Positions 41,772-51,320 of a DNA stretch of 64,000 nucleotides are shown one piece after another; position 1 is the first letter of the stretch; the number at the start of each line of letters is the position of its first letter. Position numbers and translations under genes: made by a program. The stretch comes from Helicobacter ganmani (GTDB taxonomy: Bacteria > Campylobacterota > Campylobacteria > Campylobacterales > Helicobacteraceae), in contig NZ_NXLS01000004.1 in the NCBI RefSeq assembly GCF_003364315.1, positions 62,001-126,000 of the forward strand, given 5' to 3'. The notes beneath the pieces were generated by a model, which was given only the letters and a program-made list of their open reading frames with translations, was not told where the DNA came from and did not search any database.

Positions 41772-43883
41772 ATGGAGTCTTCAACAATCAATCTTCTTAG
41801 CAACTATATGCCTATGGTGCAACGTTATCAATCGCAATTTTCATCTTTTAATACCTTACTTAGCAAAACAACTTTGACAGGCAAAATTAGCTCATTAGAT
41901 ATTGCGGAAAATCTTTTTGATTATATGGAGACGACACAAGAAAAGTTTGAGAATCTTCAAGATAGGCTTATTGAAACTATCTTAGAACAAACCTTTTTTA
42001 ATTCCTATGAAGAAGCAAACACTTCTGCAAAAATCATTGCGGAAATCTTTAAGCTTTATTTTCACAATCGCCACGAAGACATCTCTACGCTCGCAGAAAG
42101 TAAATATTTACTAGATTTATGTCTAAACTTTGAATCCCACAAAGATAAAAATCCAGAACAATGCAAAGTTGCTTTAGAAACAATTGTTGCATATCTTAAA
42201 AGATTTGCTACTAGCAGCGCAGTTTATAAAGATATTATGATTTATCACAATGATGGCACACTTTTGCAAACAATTGATTTAGGCAAAAAATACGCTATTG
42301 CTTATGCTACAAAACTATCCCCTATTCTTGAAGCACGCAACATAGAAAAATATGGGGAGTTTTATCAAAAAGTTGATTTTTATGATACCAAAGAAAAAGA
42401 GAAAGAAGAAAGAACAGAATTCTTCTTCGTCATTCCTTTGCGCCAAAACAAAGAACAAGCACCTATTATGGTGCTTACTTTTGTGGTAGATGTCCAAGAA
42501 GAATTTAAAACGATTTTAGAACGTTTTCCCTATCGCTTACCACAATCTAATCTTGTGATTATTAATCAAAAAAATCATATTTTATTTTCTGATAATACGC
42601 GTATGTTTCCCAATGGACAATTGTTAAGTTTAACCGAACACAAAGATTACACTTTTTTAGAATATCGCTCTAAGGCTTGTATGGTTGCGTTGCAAGAAAT
42701 CAATAACATACAAGGTTTTACAAGCATTACAGAGCAATGGCGCATTTGTAGAATCGTGCCGCTTTATGTTGCATTTGATACCAAAAAACAAACCAACCAC
42801 AAAATTGACCCTCTTTTACTAGAAAATTCTTTGCTTGTTACAAAAGATTTAGACATTGTCATTGCAGAAAGTGAAAACATTAATGAAGAATTAGGAGATG
42901 TTGTTATCAATGGTGAGATTATTGCCTCAAAAAGCCATTCTTATGCACTCAATCCAATTTTAAATAATATTAGAATCTTAAGCGAAGAAATGAACACACT
43001 TTGCGTCCAATCAACGGAAGAACTACAAAAAGGAATCTATAATGCCCTCTTTAATGTGATTGACTATTATTCCAAATATTTTGCATTAATTACAGATAGC
43101 CTTTTTAGAGAATGTGTTAAAGATTCTAGATGGATAAAACATGGTATAGAATTTAAAAACTACTTAGATGAGCATATGCAAGGCAATCTTACACCTGAAA
43201 CGCTTGCAAGCACCAAGACACTTTTAGAACGTTTAAAAACAAATTTTAGTAATTTTTATAACATTATCCTTTTTGACAAAGAGGGTAATACTTTACAAAA
43301 CGCATTAGATGATATTCAATTCAATGCAAAAAAACTCGGAATTATTGACCGTTTCAATAGTAGCAATCTCAATAATCTCATTGTTTCTAACTATGAACCA
43401 ACGGCATTCTATAACAACAAAAAAACTATTCTTTTTTATGATGCAATTAAGGGAGATAACAATAAATTCTTAGGTGGCTTGCTTTTTGTGCTAGATTTAG
43501 AAAAGATTCAAGTATTCTTGGATAATTCCCTACCTAAAGAATCTGCGATTCTTTCTGAAAAAAGTGAAATATTCAGTGTTGCATTTGATAGTGCAAAAAA
43601 TATTTTAGCCACCACAAAACCAGATTTCAACTTTGAAAATTATAATTTAAGTGATACATTTGATTTCAAAAGTCTAAAAAATTTCAAAAAAATTATTCAA
43701 ATTGGACAAAAACATTATTTGATTTGCAGCGAAGTCTGCGACCCTGCACAAAGTGCTTTTACAGAATATACAAAACGCTCACTCTATGTTATGATTTTTG
43801 TTGCGGTCAAAATAGAAGAGAATATGGAGCAAATTCTACAACAAACCGAATCACTAGAATCTCCAAAAGAGCAGTCCAACTAG
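41772..43883 (+). CDS. Large soluble protein with two Cache/PDC-like halves
   Basis: 703 residues, no signal peptide or membrane segment. Two regions resemble Cache-type ligand-binding folds: one around residues 130-330 (Y-K-D-I-M-I-Y-H-N-D-G-T-L-L-Q then V-L-T-F-V-V-D-V) and one around 450-650 (F-Y-N-I-I-L-F-D-K-E-G-N-T-L-Q then G-G-L-L-F-V-L-D-L). Both halves begin with similar helical lead-ins, so an internal duplication is likely. No signalling output domain (MA, GGDEF, kinase) is visible. A chemotaxis-related role is plausible but not shown. Convergent with lepA. Confidence 0.72.
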   Translation: MESSTINLLSNYMPMVQRYQSQFSSFNTLLSKTTLTGKISSLDIAENLFDYMETTQEKFENLQDRLIETILEQTFFNSYEEANTSAKIIAEIFKLYFHNRHEDISTLAESKYLLDLCLNFESHKDKNPEQCKVALETIVAYLKRFATSSAVYKDIMIYHNDGTLLQTIDLGKKYAIAYATKLSPILEARNIEKYGEFYQKVDFYDTKEKEKEERTEFFFVIPLRQNKEQAPIMVLTFVVDVQEEFKTILERFPYRLPQSNLVIINQKNHILFSDNTRMFPNGQLLSLTEHKDYTFLEYRSKACMVALQEINNIQGFTSITEQWRICRIVPLYVAFDTKKQTNHKIDPLLLENSLLVTKDLDIVIAESENINEELGDVVINGEIIASKSHSYALNPILNNIRILSEEMNTLCVQSTEELQKGIYNALFNVIDYYSKYFALITDSLFRECVKDSRWIKHGIEFKNYLDEHMQGNLTPETLASTKTLLERLKTNFSNFYNIILFDKEGNTLQNALDDIQFNAKKLGIIDRFNSSNLNNLIVSNYEPTAFYNNKKTILFYDAIKGDNNKFLGGLLFVLDLEKIQVFLDNSLPKESAILSEKSEIFSVAFDSAKNILATTKPDFNFENYNLSDTFDFKSLKNFKKIIQIGQKHYLICSEVCDPAQSAFTEYTKRSLYVMIFVAVKIEENMEQILQQTESLESPKEQSN

Positions 43884-43892
43884 CCATCTCCC

Positions 43893-43918
43893 ATAAGATT
43901 CCGCTTGTGGAATCTTAT
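43893..43918. terminator. Hairpin between convergent sensor-like gene and lepA
   Basis: Perfect 10-bp stem, ATAAGATTCC and GGAATCTTAT, around GCTTGT, nearly midway between two convergent stop codons. It can serve both strands. T-tracts are weak. Confidence 0.6.
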
Positions 43919-43936
43919 CTTAGACAATAAATTAAA

Positions 43937-45736
43937 TCAATCAATTTTCAACACAGCCAAAAATGCTTCTTGTGGGAGAGCAACTTTGCCAATTGCTTTC
44001 ATACGCTTTTTTCCTTCCTTTTGCTTTTCAAGCAATTTGCGCTTACGCGTAATATCTCCTCCATAACATTTAGCAGTAACATTCTTACCCATAGATTTGA
44101 CGGTTTCGCGTGCAATGATTTTATTGCCCACACTCGCCTGAATTGCTACTTCAAATAATTGCCGAGGGATAATCTCTTTCATTGCCTCTACTAACTCTTT
44201 ACCCCTCTCGTAGGCTTTAGACTTTGGCACGATGATACTAAGCGCATCTACAATCTCATTTGCGACGCGAATATCAAGCTTTGCCAAATCTCCCTCTTGA
44301 TAGCCAATAGGCTCATAATCAAAGCTCGCATAGCCTTTTGTGCAGGATTTTAATTTATCATAAAAATCCATTACGATTTCATTTGTCGGAATCCAATATT
44401 CTAGCAAAACACGCGTTTCTTGCAAATATTCCATTTTCTTTTGGATTCCACGTCGCTTGTTCAAAAGCGTAATCATATTACCCAAAAACTCACTCGGAAC
44501 GATAATTGTAGCTCTTACATAAGGTTCTTTAATCCCTGCAATCTTTTGCTCTGGTGGCAATTCACTAGGATTTTGAATATAAACAATCTCTCCGTCTGTC
44601 TTGCTTACCTCATACACAACCGTAGGAGCAGTAGCAATCAAATCAAGCCCGAATTCGCGCTCCAATCTTTCTTTGATGACTTCCATATGCAACAAGCCCA
44701 AAAAACCTATGCGGAATCCAAACCCTAATGCAACAGAAGTTTCAGGTTCATAAGTCAAACTAGAATCGTTCAATTTTAGCTTGTCTAGTGCGTCGCGCAA
44801 ATCCTCAAACTTGTCTGTATCAATCGGATAAATCCCTGCAAACACAAAAGGTTTTGCGGGTTCAAACCCAGCCACAGGCTCTTTTGTGCGCTCCTTAAAA
44901 TCTGTCATTGTATCCCCTACAGCAATGTCTGTTACATTCTTAAGCCCCAAAATCACGATTCCAATCTCCCCACTTTGAATCACCTTTGTTTTTTCTTGAC
45001 GCAAAGGGTGCGGATACATAAGCCCCAAAACTTCGTGATTCTTATCGCTTCCCATAATATAAAGATTCTGCCCGACCTTGATACTTCCGTCAAAAACCCT
45101 TACAAGAGCAAGTGCGCCAAGATAATTATCAAACCAAGAATCATAAATCAATGCCTTTGTGGGTGCATTAGAATCACCGCTTGGCGCAGGGATTTTCTCC
45201 ACAATGCTATTGAGCAATTCTGTGATTCCAAGATTTGCCTTTGCACTCACTTGCAAAGCGTTTGTGCAATCTAGTCCAATTGTCTGTTCAATCTCATTTC
45301 TCACGCGTTCCACATTTGCCGCAGGTAAATCAATTTTATTAAGCACGGGGATAATTTCAAGATTATTTTCCAAAGCAATATAAACATTTGCGATTGTTTG
45401 CGCCTCTACTCCTTGACTTGCATCTACTACCAATAATGCGCCATCACTTGAAGCAAGAGAACGCGAAACTTCATAGCTAAAATCCACATGTCCGGGCGTA
45501 TCAATCAAATTTAAAATATAATTTTCACCTTTATAATTATAGTTTAAACGCACACTTTGCGCCTTGATTGTGATTCCTCTCTCTTTTTCAATCTCCATTG
45601 TATCCATTACTTGGGCACTCATCTCACGCGCACTAATTGCGCCACAAGCCTGAATCAAACAATCTGCCAAAGTAGATTTACCATGGTCAATGTGTGCAAT
45701 AATAGAAAAATTACGAATCTTTTGCATTGCGTCCAT
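43937..45736 (-). CDS. lepA: Elongation factor 4 (LepA)
   Basis: Ribosome-associated translational GTPase. G1 [10 protein letters not shown]2 area R-G-I-T-I-K, G3 D-T-P-G-H-V-D-F, G4 N-K-I-D-L-P, and the LepA-specific C-terminal domain ending [21 protein letters not shown]. 599 residues, standard. Divergent from sppA. Confidence 0.97.
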   Translation of the reverse strand: MDAMQKIRNFSIIAHIDHGKSTLADCLIQACGAISAREMSAQVMDTMEIEKERGITIKAQSVRLNYNYKGENYILNLIDTPGHVDFSYEVSRSLASSDGALLVVDASQGVEAQTIANVYIALENNLEIIPVLNKIDLPAANVERVRNEIEQTIGLDCTNALQVSAKANLGITELLNSIVEKIPAPSGDSNAPTKALIYDSWFDNYLGALALVRVFDGSIKVGQNLYIMGSDKNHEVLGLMYPHPLRQEKTKVIQSGEIGIVILGLKNVTDIAVGDTMTDFKERTKEPVAGFEPAKPFVFAGIYPIDTDKFEDLRDALDKLKLNDSSLTYEPETSVALGFGFRIGFLGLLHMEVIKERLEREFGLDLIATAPTVVYEVSKTDGEIVYIQNPSELPPEQKIAGIKEPYVRATIIVPSEFLGNMITLLNKRRGIQKKMEYLQETRVLLEYWIPTNEIVMDFYDKLKSCTKGYASFDYEPIGYQEGDLAKLDIRVANEIVDALSIIVPKSKAYERGKELVEAMKEIIPRQLFEVAIQASVGNKIIARETVKSMGKNVTAKCYGGDITRKRKLLEKQKEGKKRMKAIGKVALPQEAFLAVLKID

Positions 45737-45772
45737 TAGAATTAAACCTCAATCATCAATTTTGAAGCCAAA

Positions 45773-45778
45773 ATCTTA
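45773..45778 (-). promoter_or_regulatory. Probable extended -10 (TGCTAAGAT) of lepA
   Basis: TAAGAT preceded by TGC on the minus strand, 36 bases upstream of the lepA ATG. One mismatch to consensus. Confidence 0.4.
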
Positions 45779-45809
45779 GCAAATTTACACTTAATATTTT
45801 TGGCTATGC

Positions 45810-45815
45810 TATAAT
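45810..45815 (+). promoter_or_regulatory. Extended -10 (TGCTATAAT) of sppA-purU
   Basis: Perfect TATAAT with TGn, 32 bases before the sppA ATG. Confidence 0.6.
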
Positions 45816-45847
45816 TTAGGCTTTGATTTTTCATTTTAAGGTATTTT

Positions 45848-46741
45848 ATGAAAATATTTCATTTATTCACTAAAATTTTAGATTTTATTACAAAATATTT
45901 AAAAGTATTCATCTTTTTGCTCGTGGTTGGATTGATTTTCACACCAAAAGATGATTTGCCAAAGCAAGATGCAAATGTCGCAAGAATCAATCTCTATGGC
46001 ACAATTTTGCAAAGTGATACTTTTTTAGAAGAATTAGAAAAAATAGAGCAAAACCCAAAGATTCAAGGAATCTTACTTGTCATTGATTCGCCCGGAGGAG
46101 CAATTGCTCCAAGCGTAGAAATTTCCGAAGCCATCAAACGCATTCACACAAAAATCCCTGTGGTTGCCTATGCACAAGGAACAATGGCAAGTGGAAGCTA
46201 TTTAGCGGGTGTTTGGGCGGATTCTATCGTAGCAAATCGTGGCGCGCTTTTAGGTTCTATTGGTGTCATCATCAATGGCGCAGACATCAGCGAACTTGCA
46301 GAAAAACTCGGGATTAAGCCACAAACCCTCAAAGCTGGAATCTATAAAGAAGCAGGAACTTTTATGAGAAAGTGGAATCCTCAAGAAGAAGCTATGTTAA
46401 AAGATTTAGTTGAAGAACAATATAAAATGTTTGTCCAAGAAGTTACCCTTGCACGCAAAATTTCACTACAAGAAGAGCCAAACTTCGCACAAGGCAGAAT
46501 CCTAAGTGCCAACAATGCATTAAAATTTAAGTTAATTGATAAAATCGGCAGCCTTTATGACGCGCAAGAGTTACTTTTCATAAAAGCCAACATTCAAAAT
46601 CCCAAGTGGCACAAAGAGGAAAAAGATAAAATTGAAATCTATTTGGAAAAAATCTTTGGGGACAATATCGCACTTGGTGTGCAAAATGGAATTGCGCTCG
46701 CATTAGAGCAATTATCCAAAATTTGGCTAAAGGGCAACTAA
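45848..46741 (+). CDS. sppA: Signal peptide peptidase SppA (short form)
   Basis: Inner-membrane serine protease degrading leftover signal peptides. One N-terminal membrane segment (F-I-F-L-L-V-V-G-L-I-F) is followed by a single S49 domain with I-D-S-P-G-G, the active serine in G-T-M-A-S-G-S-Y and a lysine in A-G-I-Y-K. 297 residues, the half-length form typical outside enterobacteria. Its stop overlaps the purU start. Confidence 0.94.
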   Translation: MKIFHLFTKILDFITKYLKVFIFLLVVGLIFTPKDDLPKQDANVARINLYGTILQSDTFLEELEKIEQNPKIQGILLVIDSPGGAIAPSVEISEAIKRIHTKIPVVAYAQGTMASGSYLAGVWADSIVANRGALLGSIGVIINGADISELAEKLGIKPQTLKAGIYKEAGTFMRKWNPQEEAMLKDLVEEQYKMFVQEVTLARKISLQEEPNFAQGRILSANNALKFKLIDKIGSLYDAQELLFIKANIQNPKWHKEEKDKIEIYLEKIFGDNIALGVQNGIALALEQLSKIWLKGN

Positions 46742-47571
46742 TGCAAATGATACTAAAAATCAAAACACCAGACCAAAAAGGCTTAATTGCAGAGATTACA
46801 CGCGTAATTTTTGAATTTAATCTAAATATTTTAAAAAATGATGAATTTGTAGATAAGGAGAATAATCTCTTTTTTATGCGCTCTGAAATGGAGGGGGATT
46901 GCTCCATAAAATCGTTGCAAAAAGCAATCCGTGCCCTACTTTCTCCACAAGCAAATATAGAAGTCTTTGAGGCAAAGCGAAAAAAAATCGTGATATTATG
47001 CACAAAAGAAAATCATTGTTTAGGAGACTTACTGATTCGCTACGATAGCGGCGAGTTGAATGCAGACATTTTGGCCGTTGTGTCTAATTACACGCTTTTA
47101 GAACCTTTATGCCAAAAGTTTAATTTGCCTTTTATCTGCATTCCCAGCGAAAATCTAACTCGTGAGGAACACGAAACGAAAGTCTTAAAAGTACTAGAAA
47201 GATTCCCTAGTGATTATATCGTGCTTGCAAAATATATGCGTATTTTAAGCCCAAATTTTGTCAAAAGATTTGAGGGCAAGATTATCAATATTCATCATAG
47301 CTTTCTTCCTGCATTTATCGGGGCAAATCCCTATAAACAAGCTTACGAGCGCGGAGTGAAAATCATTGGAGCAACGGCGCATTTTGTAAATAACGCACTA
47401 GATGAAGGACCCATTATCTATCAAGACATTACAAAAGTCAATCACGCAATGAGTTGGAAAGATATGCAAAAAAGCGGACGCGATGTAGAGAAAATCGTGC
47501 TAGCTAAGGCACTCAATCTCGCATTAGAAGAAAAGATTTTTGTTTATAACAATAAAACCATTGTCTTTTAA
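46741..47571 (+). CDS. purU: Formyltetrahydrofolate deformylase PurU
   Basis: Hydrolyses 10-formyltetrahydrofolate to formate and tetrahydrofolate, balancing one-carbon pools and supplying formate. An N-terminal ACT domain (residues 3-80) precedes a formyltransferase fold with I-N-I-H-H-S-F-L-P-A-F and G-A-T-A-H-F-V-N-N-A-L-D-E-G-P-I (catalytic N, H, D). The frame opens at 46723, but the ATG at 46741 overlaps the sppA TAA and follows AAAGGG. 276 residues. The same sppA-purU order is known in H. pylori. Confidence 0.94.
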   Translation: MQMILKIKTPDQKGLIAEITRVIFEFNLNILKNDEFVDKENNLFFMRSEMEGDCSIKSLQKAIRALLSPQANIEVFEAKRKKIVILCTKENHCLGDLLIRYDSGELNADILAVVSNYTLLEPLCQKFNLPFICIPSENLTREEHETKVLKVLERFPSDYIVLAKYMRILSPNFVKRFEGKIINIHHSFLPAFIGANPYKQAYERGVKIIGATAHFVNNALDEGPIIYQDITKVNHAMSWKDMQKSGRDVEKIVLAKALNLALEEKIFVYNNKTIVF

Positions 47572-47661
47572 CCTCACCTTGCAATTCGTAGCCTGCGTTA
47601 TTGCAAGGGCTTGTGAGGCTTCATAGAAATCGTAGCATACACCACGATGGCAATTCACTCT
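47572..47661. repeat. Intergenic hairpin/dispersed-repeat fragment after purU
   Basis: CCTCAC (47572-47577) pairs with GTGAGG (47613-47618), and TTGCAA occurs as matching inner arms (47579-47584 and 47601-47606). Wording such as TTGCAAGG and GGCAATTC recalls the repeat at 20296 and 31249 but is more degenerate. It may end purU transcription. The rest of the gap to 47747 is AT-rich without a gene. Confidence 0.45.
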
Positions 47662-47747
47662 CAATTAGCACAAATCCATATTTTAGCATAAACCAAACTA
47701 AATAAAATCTTAATCCCTGCGATTCCATACCTTGTGCTTTTTAGAAT

Positions 47748-48071
47748 CTAAAATATACTGAAGCTTTTGCTTTGATTTTGTAATTGCATATCAGAAAAAA
47801 TTTCTTTTTCTAAATAATACCATTCTAAATCCGAAGGAATAGAGGAATCAGGCAAAGATTGCGCACTGCCACTTTCTCCAGCACTTTGCAAAGAGCGCGC
47901 ACTATATCCCGCAATCTCTCCACCTTTCATAAAATACGCTGTCACTCCAGCACCGATTCCAGCACCTAATAAAAATGCGTCCGTTTTAGGGGAAATGCAC
48001 CCACCAAAAAATACTGCCACACACGCAAGATAGCCAAAGATACACGCTTTTTTGATAATTTTTTGCTTCAT
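47748..48071 (-). CDS. Small lipoprotein with glycine-zipper segment
   Basis: 107 residues. Signal peptide with lipobox V-F-F-G-G-C (cysteine about residue 25) and a following glycine-rich helix (F-L-L-G-A-G-I-G-A-G-V-T-A-Y-F), then a serine-rich tail. Likely an outer- or inner-membrane lipoprotein; function unknown. It is transcribed alone, divergent from tatB. Confidence 0.75.
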   Translation of the reverse strand: MKQKIIKKACIFGYLACVAVFFGGCISPKTDAFLLGAGIGAGVTAYFMKGGEIAGYSARSLQSAGESGSAQSLPDSSIPSDLEWYYLEKEIFSDMQLQNQSKSFSIF

Positions 48072-48181
48072 TGTCTGCCTTTTTCAAATAGGATTCTACC
48101 TTTCTCTAAGCACACTTTATTCCAAAATTGGATAAAATCGCAAACTTCAAGCAAAAAACTCGCAAAAGGTAAGGTTTCGCA

Positions 48182-48658
48182 ATGTTTGGAATGGGATTTT
48201 TTGAAATTTTGATGATTGCAGTCGTAGCAATTATTTTTTTAGGACCAGAAAAATTACCCAAAGCGTTGGTAGATATGGCAAAATTCCTTAGGGCAGTCAA
48301 AAAAACGATGGACGACGCAAAAGAAAATTTAGAGCGCGAAGTCAATCTTAATAAAATCAAAGAAGAAGCCCTAGCCTACAAAAACAGCATTACGCAAGAA
48401 GTCCAAACCCTAAGCAAAGATTTGGAGCTAAAAGACCTCAACTTAGACCTTGAACCAAATTCCTCACCCTCACAAACCACCAAGGAGAATCCACAAACAA
48501 ACCAAACCACCACTAAAGATTCTACCCTAGAAAAATCATCGCATTCTCAAAGCAAAGAAATCCAACCCAATAAGCTTGACAAGACGACTTTGAGATTTGG
48601 TGCAAATTTAGCAGAAGAACAATCACAAACCCAAACAACAAGGAATGAAAATGTTTGA
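48182..48658 (+). CDS. tatB: Twin-arginine translocase subunit TatB
   Basis: N-terminal helix and hinge F-G-M-G-F-F-E-I-L-M-I-A-V-V-A-I-I-F-L-G-P-E-K-L-P form the TatA/B membrane anchor; an amphipathic helix and a long polar S/T/Q-rich tail follow. 158 residues and the E in the membrane segment favour TatB over TatA. Overlaps tatC, with which it forms the receptor for folded proteins with RR signal peptides. Confidence 0.93.
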   Translation: MFGMGFFEILMIAVVAIIFLGPEKLPKALVDMAKFLRAVKKTMDDAKENLEREVNLNKIKEEALAYKNSITQEVQTLSKDLELKDLNLDLEPNSSPSQTTKENPQTNQTTTKDSTLEKSSHSQSKEIQPNKLDKTTLRFGANLAEEQSQTQTTRNENV

Positions 48659-49397
48659 AGATTTAAAACCTCACATTCAGGATTTGCGAAAGTGTCTGAT
48701 TCGTATTACTCTTGCACTTCTTGTTACTTTCCTTGCCTCCTTTTATTTTTGGGAATTTATCCTAGATTGGATGGTTGCTCCTCTTAGCTCCGCACTTCCA
48801 AAGGGACGCGAAAGTGTAATTTTTACACAAGTTGGGGAAGCATTTTTTACCGCTATTAAGGTAGCGTTTTTTAGTGGATTTATCTTTGCTTTGCCTGTAA
48901 TTTTTTGGCAAATTTGGGCATTTGTCGCGCCCGGCTTATACGATAATGAAAAAAAACTCGTGCTTCCTTTTGTGATTTTTGGAACATTTTTCTTTCTGTG
49001 TGGCTGTGCTTTTGCCTATTACATTGCCTTTCCCATTGGCTTTGGATATTTAATCAACTTTGGCTCCCAACTTTTTACCGCACTTCCAAGCATAGGAGAA
49101 TATGTCAGCTTTTTTGCTAAATTAATGGTTGGCTTTGGAATCTCTTTTGAACTCCCTGTGATTACATTTTTCCTAGCAAAAATTGGGCTCATTACCGATA
49201 GGACATTAAAAGAATATTTCAAATATGCCATTGTTTTTATCTTTGTTCTTGCGGCGATTCTCACTCCTCCTGATGTGCTTTCACAATTTTTAATGGCGAT
49301 TCCACTTGTTTTGCTTTATGGATTGTCTATTATGATTGCCAAAATGGTAAATCCCTACAAAGAATCACAAGAAAAAGACGATGAGGCAGGAGAATAA
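48651..49397 (+). CDS. tatC: Twin-arginine translocase subunit TatC
   Basis: Six membrane segments with TatC motifs H-I-Q-D-L-R-K-C-L at the start and F-G-I-S-F-E-L-P-V in the middle, plus L-T-P-P-D-V-L-S-Q. Recognises twin-arginine signal peptides. AAGGA lies seven bases before the ATG at 48651; an ATG two codons earlier is too close to it. About 248 residues. The gene overlaps tatB and abuts queA. Confidence 0.95.
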   Translation: MFEDLKPHIQDLRKCLIRITLALLVTFLASFYFWEFILDWMVAPLSSALPKGRESVIFTQVGEAFFTAIKVAFFSGFIFALPVIFWQIWAFVAPGLYDNEKKLVLPFVIFGTFFFLCGCAFAYYIAFPIGFGYLINFGSQLFTALPSIGEYVSFFAKLMVGFGISFELPVITFFLAKIGLITDRTLKEYFKYAIVFIFVLAAILTPPDVLSQFLMAIPLVLLYGLSIMIAKMVNPYKESQEKDDEAGE

Positions 49398-50507
49398 ATG
49401 CGTGAATTGCAACTTAAAAGCTATGATTATATCTTACCCAAAGAGCGCATTGCAACCTACCCTATTGTCCCAAAGGAAGAGGCAAAATTGCTAGTTTATG
49501 AACGCGCAAGCGATAAAATAACACATACAACTTTCAAAGATTTTGCAAACTTTCTACCACAAGATACCTTGCTTGTTTTTAATAATACCAAGGTTTTACC
49601 CGCAAGGCTCTATGGCACAAAAGTTGTGCAAGATTCTAAAAACCCTAACACAAAAGGTGCAAAAATTGAAGCACTCTTCCACAAAGAAATAACACCCAAT
49701 GTCTATCTAATGCAATTTAAAGGGCGTTTGAAAGTCGGGCTTTTAGTTGCCTTTGAGGGAGGAATTTTTGCTAGAATCCTAAAAGACAATCAAGATTCTA
49801 CGCTTGGCGCAGGATTTAAAGAAGCAGAATTTTTCAGGATTCCACAAAAAAACTTGCAAAATTATCTACAATCTTTTTCCAAAACCTTAGAATCTCCTTT
49901 GAATCGTGAAGAGTTTTTTGAATTTTTAGAACACTTTGGACATATTCCTTTGCCTCCCTATCTTAAGCGACAAGATACGCAAGCAGACAAAAAGGATTAT
50001 CAGAGCGTTTTTGCCAAACATTTAGGAGCAATTGCCGCTCCAACTGCGTCCTTACATTTTAGCGAAGAATCCTATAAGAATCTAAAGCAAAACTTTCAAA
50101 ACACAGAAATAACATTGCACGTGGGTGCTGGGACTTTTGTAGGCGTGCAAAGCGAGAATATTTTAGAACACAAAATGCATAAAGAATATTTTTTTATCTC
50201 GCAAGATTCCGCAGATAAAATCTATCAAGCCTCTCATATTACCGCTATTGGAACGACTGCCACACGCGTGATTGAGGAGTTTGCTAGAAATGGAAAGCTT
50301 CGTGGCGAATGTGATTTGTTTTTACACCCCCAAAACAAACCTCGCAAAACAAATGCGCTTTTAACAAACTTTCATCTACCAAAAACCACTCTTTTAATGC
50401 TTGTTGCTTCTTTTGTAAGCTTAGATACAATGCAGCGACTCTACAAAGAGGCAATAGCACGAAATTACCGCTTTTATTCCTACGGCGATGGAATGTTGAT
50501 ATTATAG
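49398..50507 (+). CDS. queA: tRNA preQ1(34) S-adenosylmethionine ribosyltransferase-isomerase QueA
   Basis: Adds the ribosyl part of SAM to preQ1 in tRNA, making epoxyqueuosine. Family motifs: D-Y-I-L-P-K-E-R-I-A at the start, L-V-F-N-N-T-K-V-L-P-A-R-L-Y-G, I-P-L-P-P-Y, G-A-I-A-A-P-T-A-S-L-H-F and T-N-F-H-L-P-K-T-T-L-L-M. 369 residues. It starts one base after the tatC stop; this cluster appears to be one operon. Confidence 0.96.
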   Translation: MRELQLKSYDYILPKERIATYPIVPKEEAKLLVYERASDKITHTTFKDFANFLPQDTLLVFNNTKVLPARLYGTKVVQDSKNPNTKGAKIEALFHKEITPNVYLMQFKGRLKVGLLVAFEGGIFARILKDNQDSTLGAGFKEAEFFRIPQKNLQNYLQSFSKTLESPLNREEFFEFLEHFGHIPLPPYLKRQDTQADKKDYQSVFAKHLGAIAAPTASLHFSEESYKNLKQNFQNTEITLHVGAGTFVGVQSENILEHKMHKEYFFISQDSADKIYQASHITAIGTTATRVIEEFARNGKLRGECDLFLHPQNKPRKTNALLTNFHLPKTTLLMLVASFVSLDTMQRLYKEAIARNYRFYSYGDGMLIL

Positions 50508-50528
50508 ATTCTACATAGGAAAGATGCA

Positions 50529-51101
50529 ATGAAAAATCTGCAAACCTCACAAATTGCTCTCTTAAAATCTTATGCGAATCTGCTTTTACATTGGAATACG
50601 ATTCATAATTTAAGCGGAGCAAAGGACATTCAAAGCATTCAAAAAAATATTCAAGATTCTCTCTATCCTTTGAGTTTAGAAGAGTTGAATCTACACACAA
50701 AAACCAACCTATTAGATGTTGGAAGCGGCAACGGCTTCCCAAGCATTCCTCTTGGAATCGCGCTTGGGGTTCCTACGATTCTCTGTGAACCCAACGCCAA
50801 AAAAGCTGCTTTTTTGCAAAATATTAAAGCGAATTTAAACCTAAAAAACTTTACAATTCAACGCAAAAAGATAGAATCGCTAGAGTTAGAAATCAAGCCG
50901 AATCTGATTACTTCAAGGGCAACTTTTAACATAAAAAAATTTTTAGAAAAGTGCAGCAAGCACATTTCGCAAGAAACGACTATCTTACTCTATAAGGGCT
51001 CAAACTTTGAAAATGAGATTCCAAAAGGCTTAAAATATACTCATTTTCAAAGGGACTTGTTGCATTATCTTGTCATTTTAGGAGAGAATTTAAAATGTTA
51101 A
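50529..51101 (+). CDS. rsmG: 16S rRNA (guanine-527-N7)-methyltransferase RsmG
   Basis: SAM-dependent methyltransferase of 16S rRNA. Motif I is L-L-D-V-G-S-G-N-G-F-P-S-I-P; the N-terminal N-L-S-G-A and the later S-R-A-T-F-N fit RsmG. 190 residues, short but usual here. AGGAAAG precedes the ATG. Overlaps the next gene by seven bases. Confidence 0.94.
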   Translation: MKNLQTSQIALLKSYANLLLHWNTIHNLSGAKDIQSIQKNIQDSLYPLSLEELNLHTKTNLLDVGSGNGFPSIPLGIALGVPTILCEPNAKKAAFLQNIKANLNLKNFTIQRKKIESLELEIKPNLITSRATFNIKKFLEKCSKHISQETTILLYKGSNFENEIPKGLKYTHFQRDLLHYLVILGENLKC

Positions 51102-51310
51102 AATTTTTTTTATTAATTTTATTCTTAGTTGGCGTGTATTTACTTTTCTTTCGCAAAAACCAACAAAAACCAACAAAAAATGACTTCAAATCAACGCAAG
51201 ATTCTATTATGCTTGAATGCACACAATGCGGAACTTATGTTTCAAACGAAGAAGTAATTATTAAAGATGGTAAATATTATTGCTCCAAAGAATGTGCCAA
51301 ACTTGCTTAA
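51095..51310 (+). CDS. PP0621-like small membrane-anchored zinc-ribbon protein
   Basis: 71 residues: an N-terminal membrane helix (F-F-L-L-I-L-F-L-V-G-V-Y-L-L-F-F) then L-E-C-T-Q-C-G-T-Y-V and Y-Y-C-S-K-E-C-A-K, a CxxC...CxxxC metal-binding knuckle. This matches the PP0621 family found next to rsmG in related genomes. Function unknown. Confidence 0.82.
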   Translation: MLKFFLLILFLVGVYLLFFRKNQQKPTKNDFKSTQDSIMLECTQCGTYVSNEEVIIKDGKYYCSKECAKLA

Positions 51311-51320
51311 AGGATAAAAA

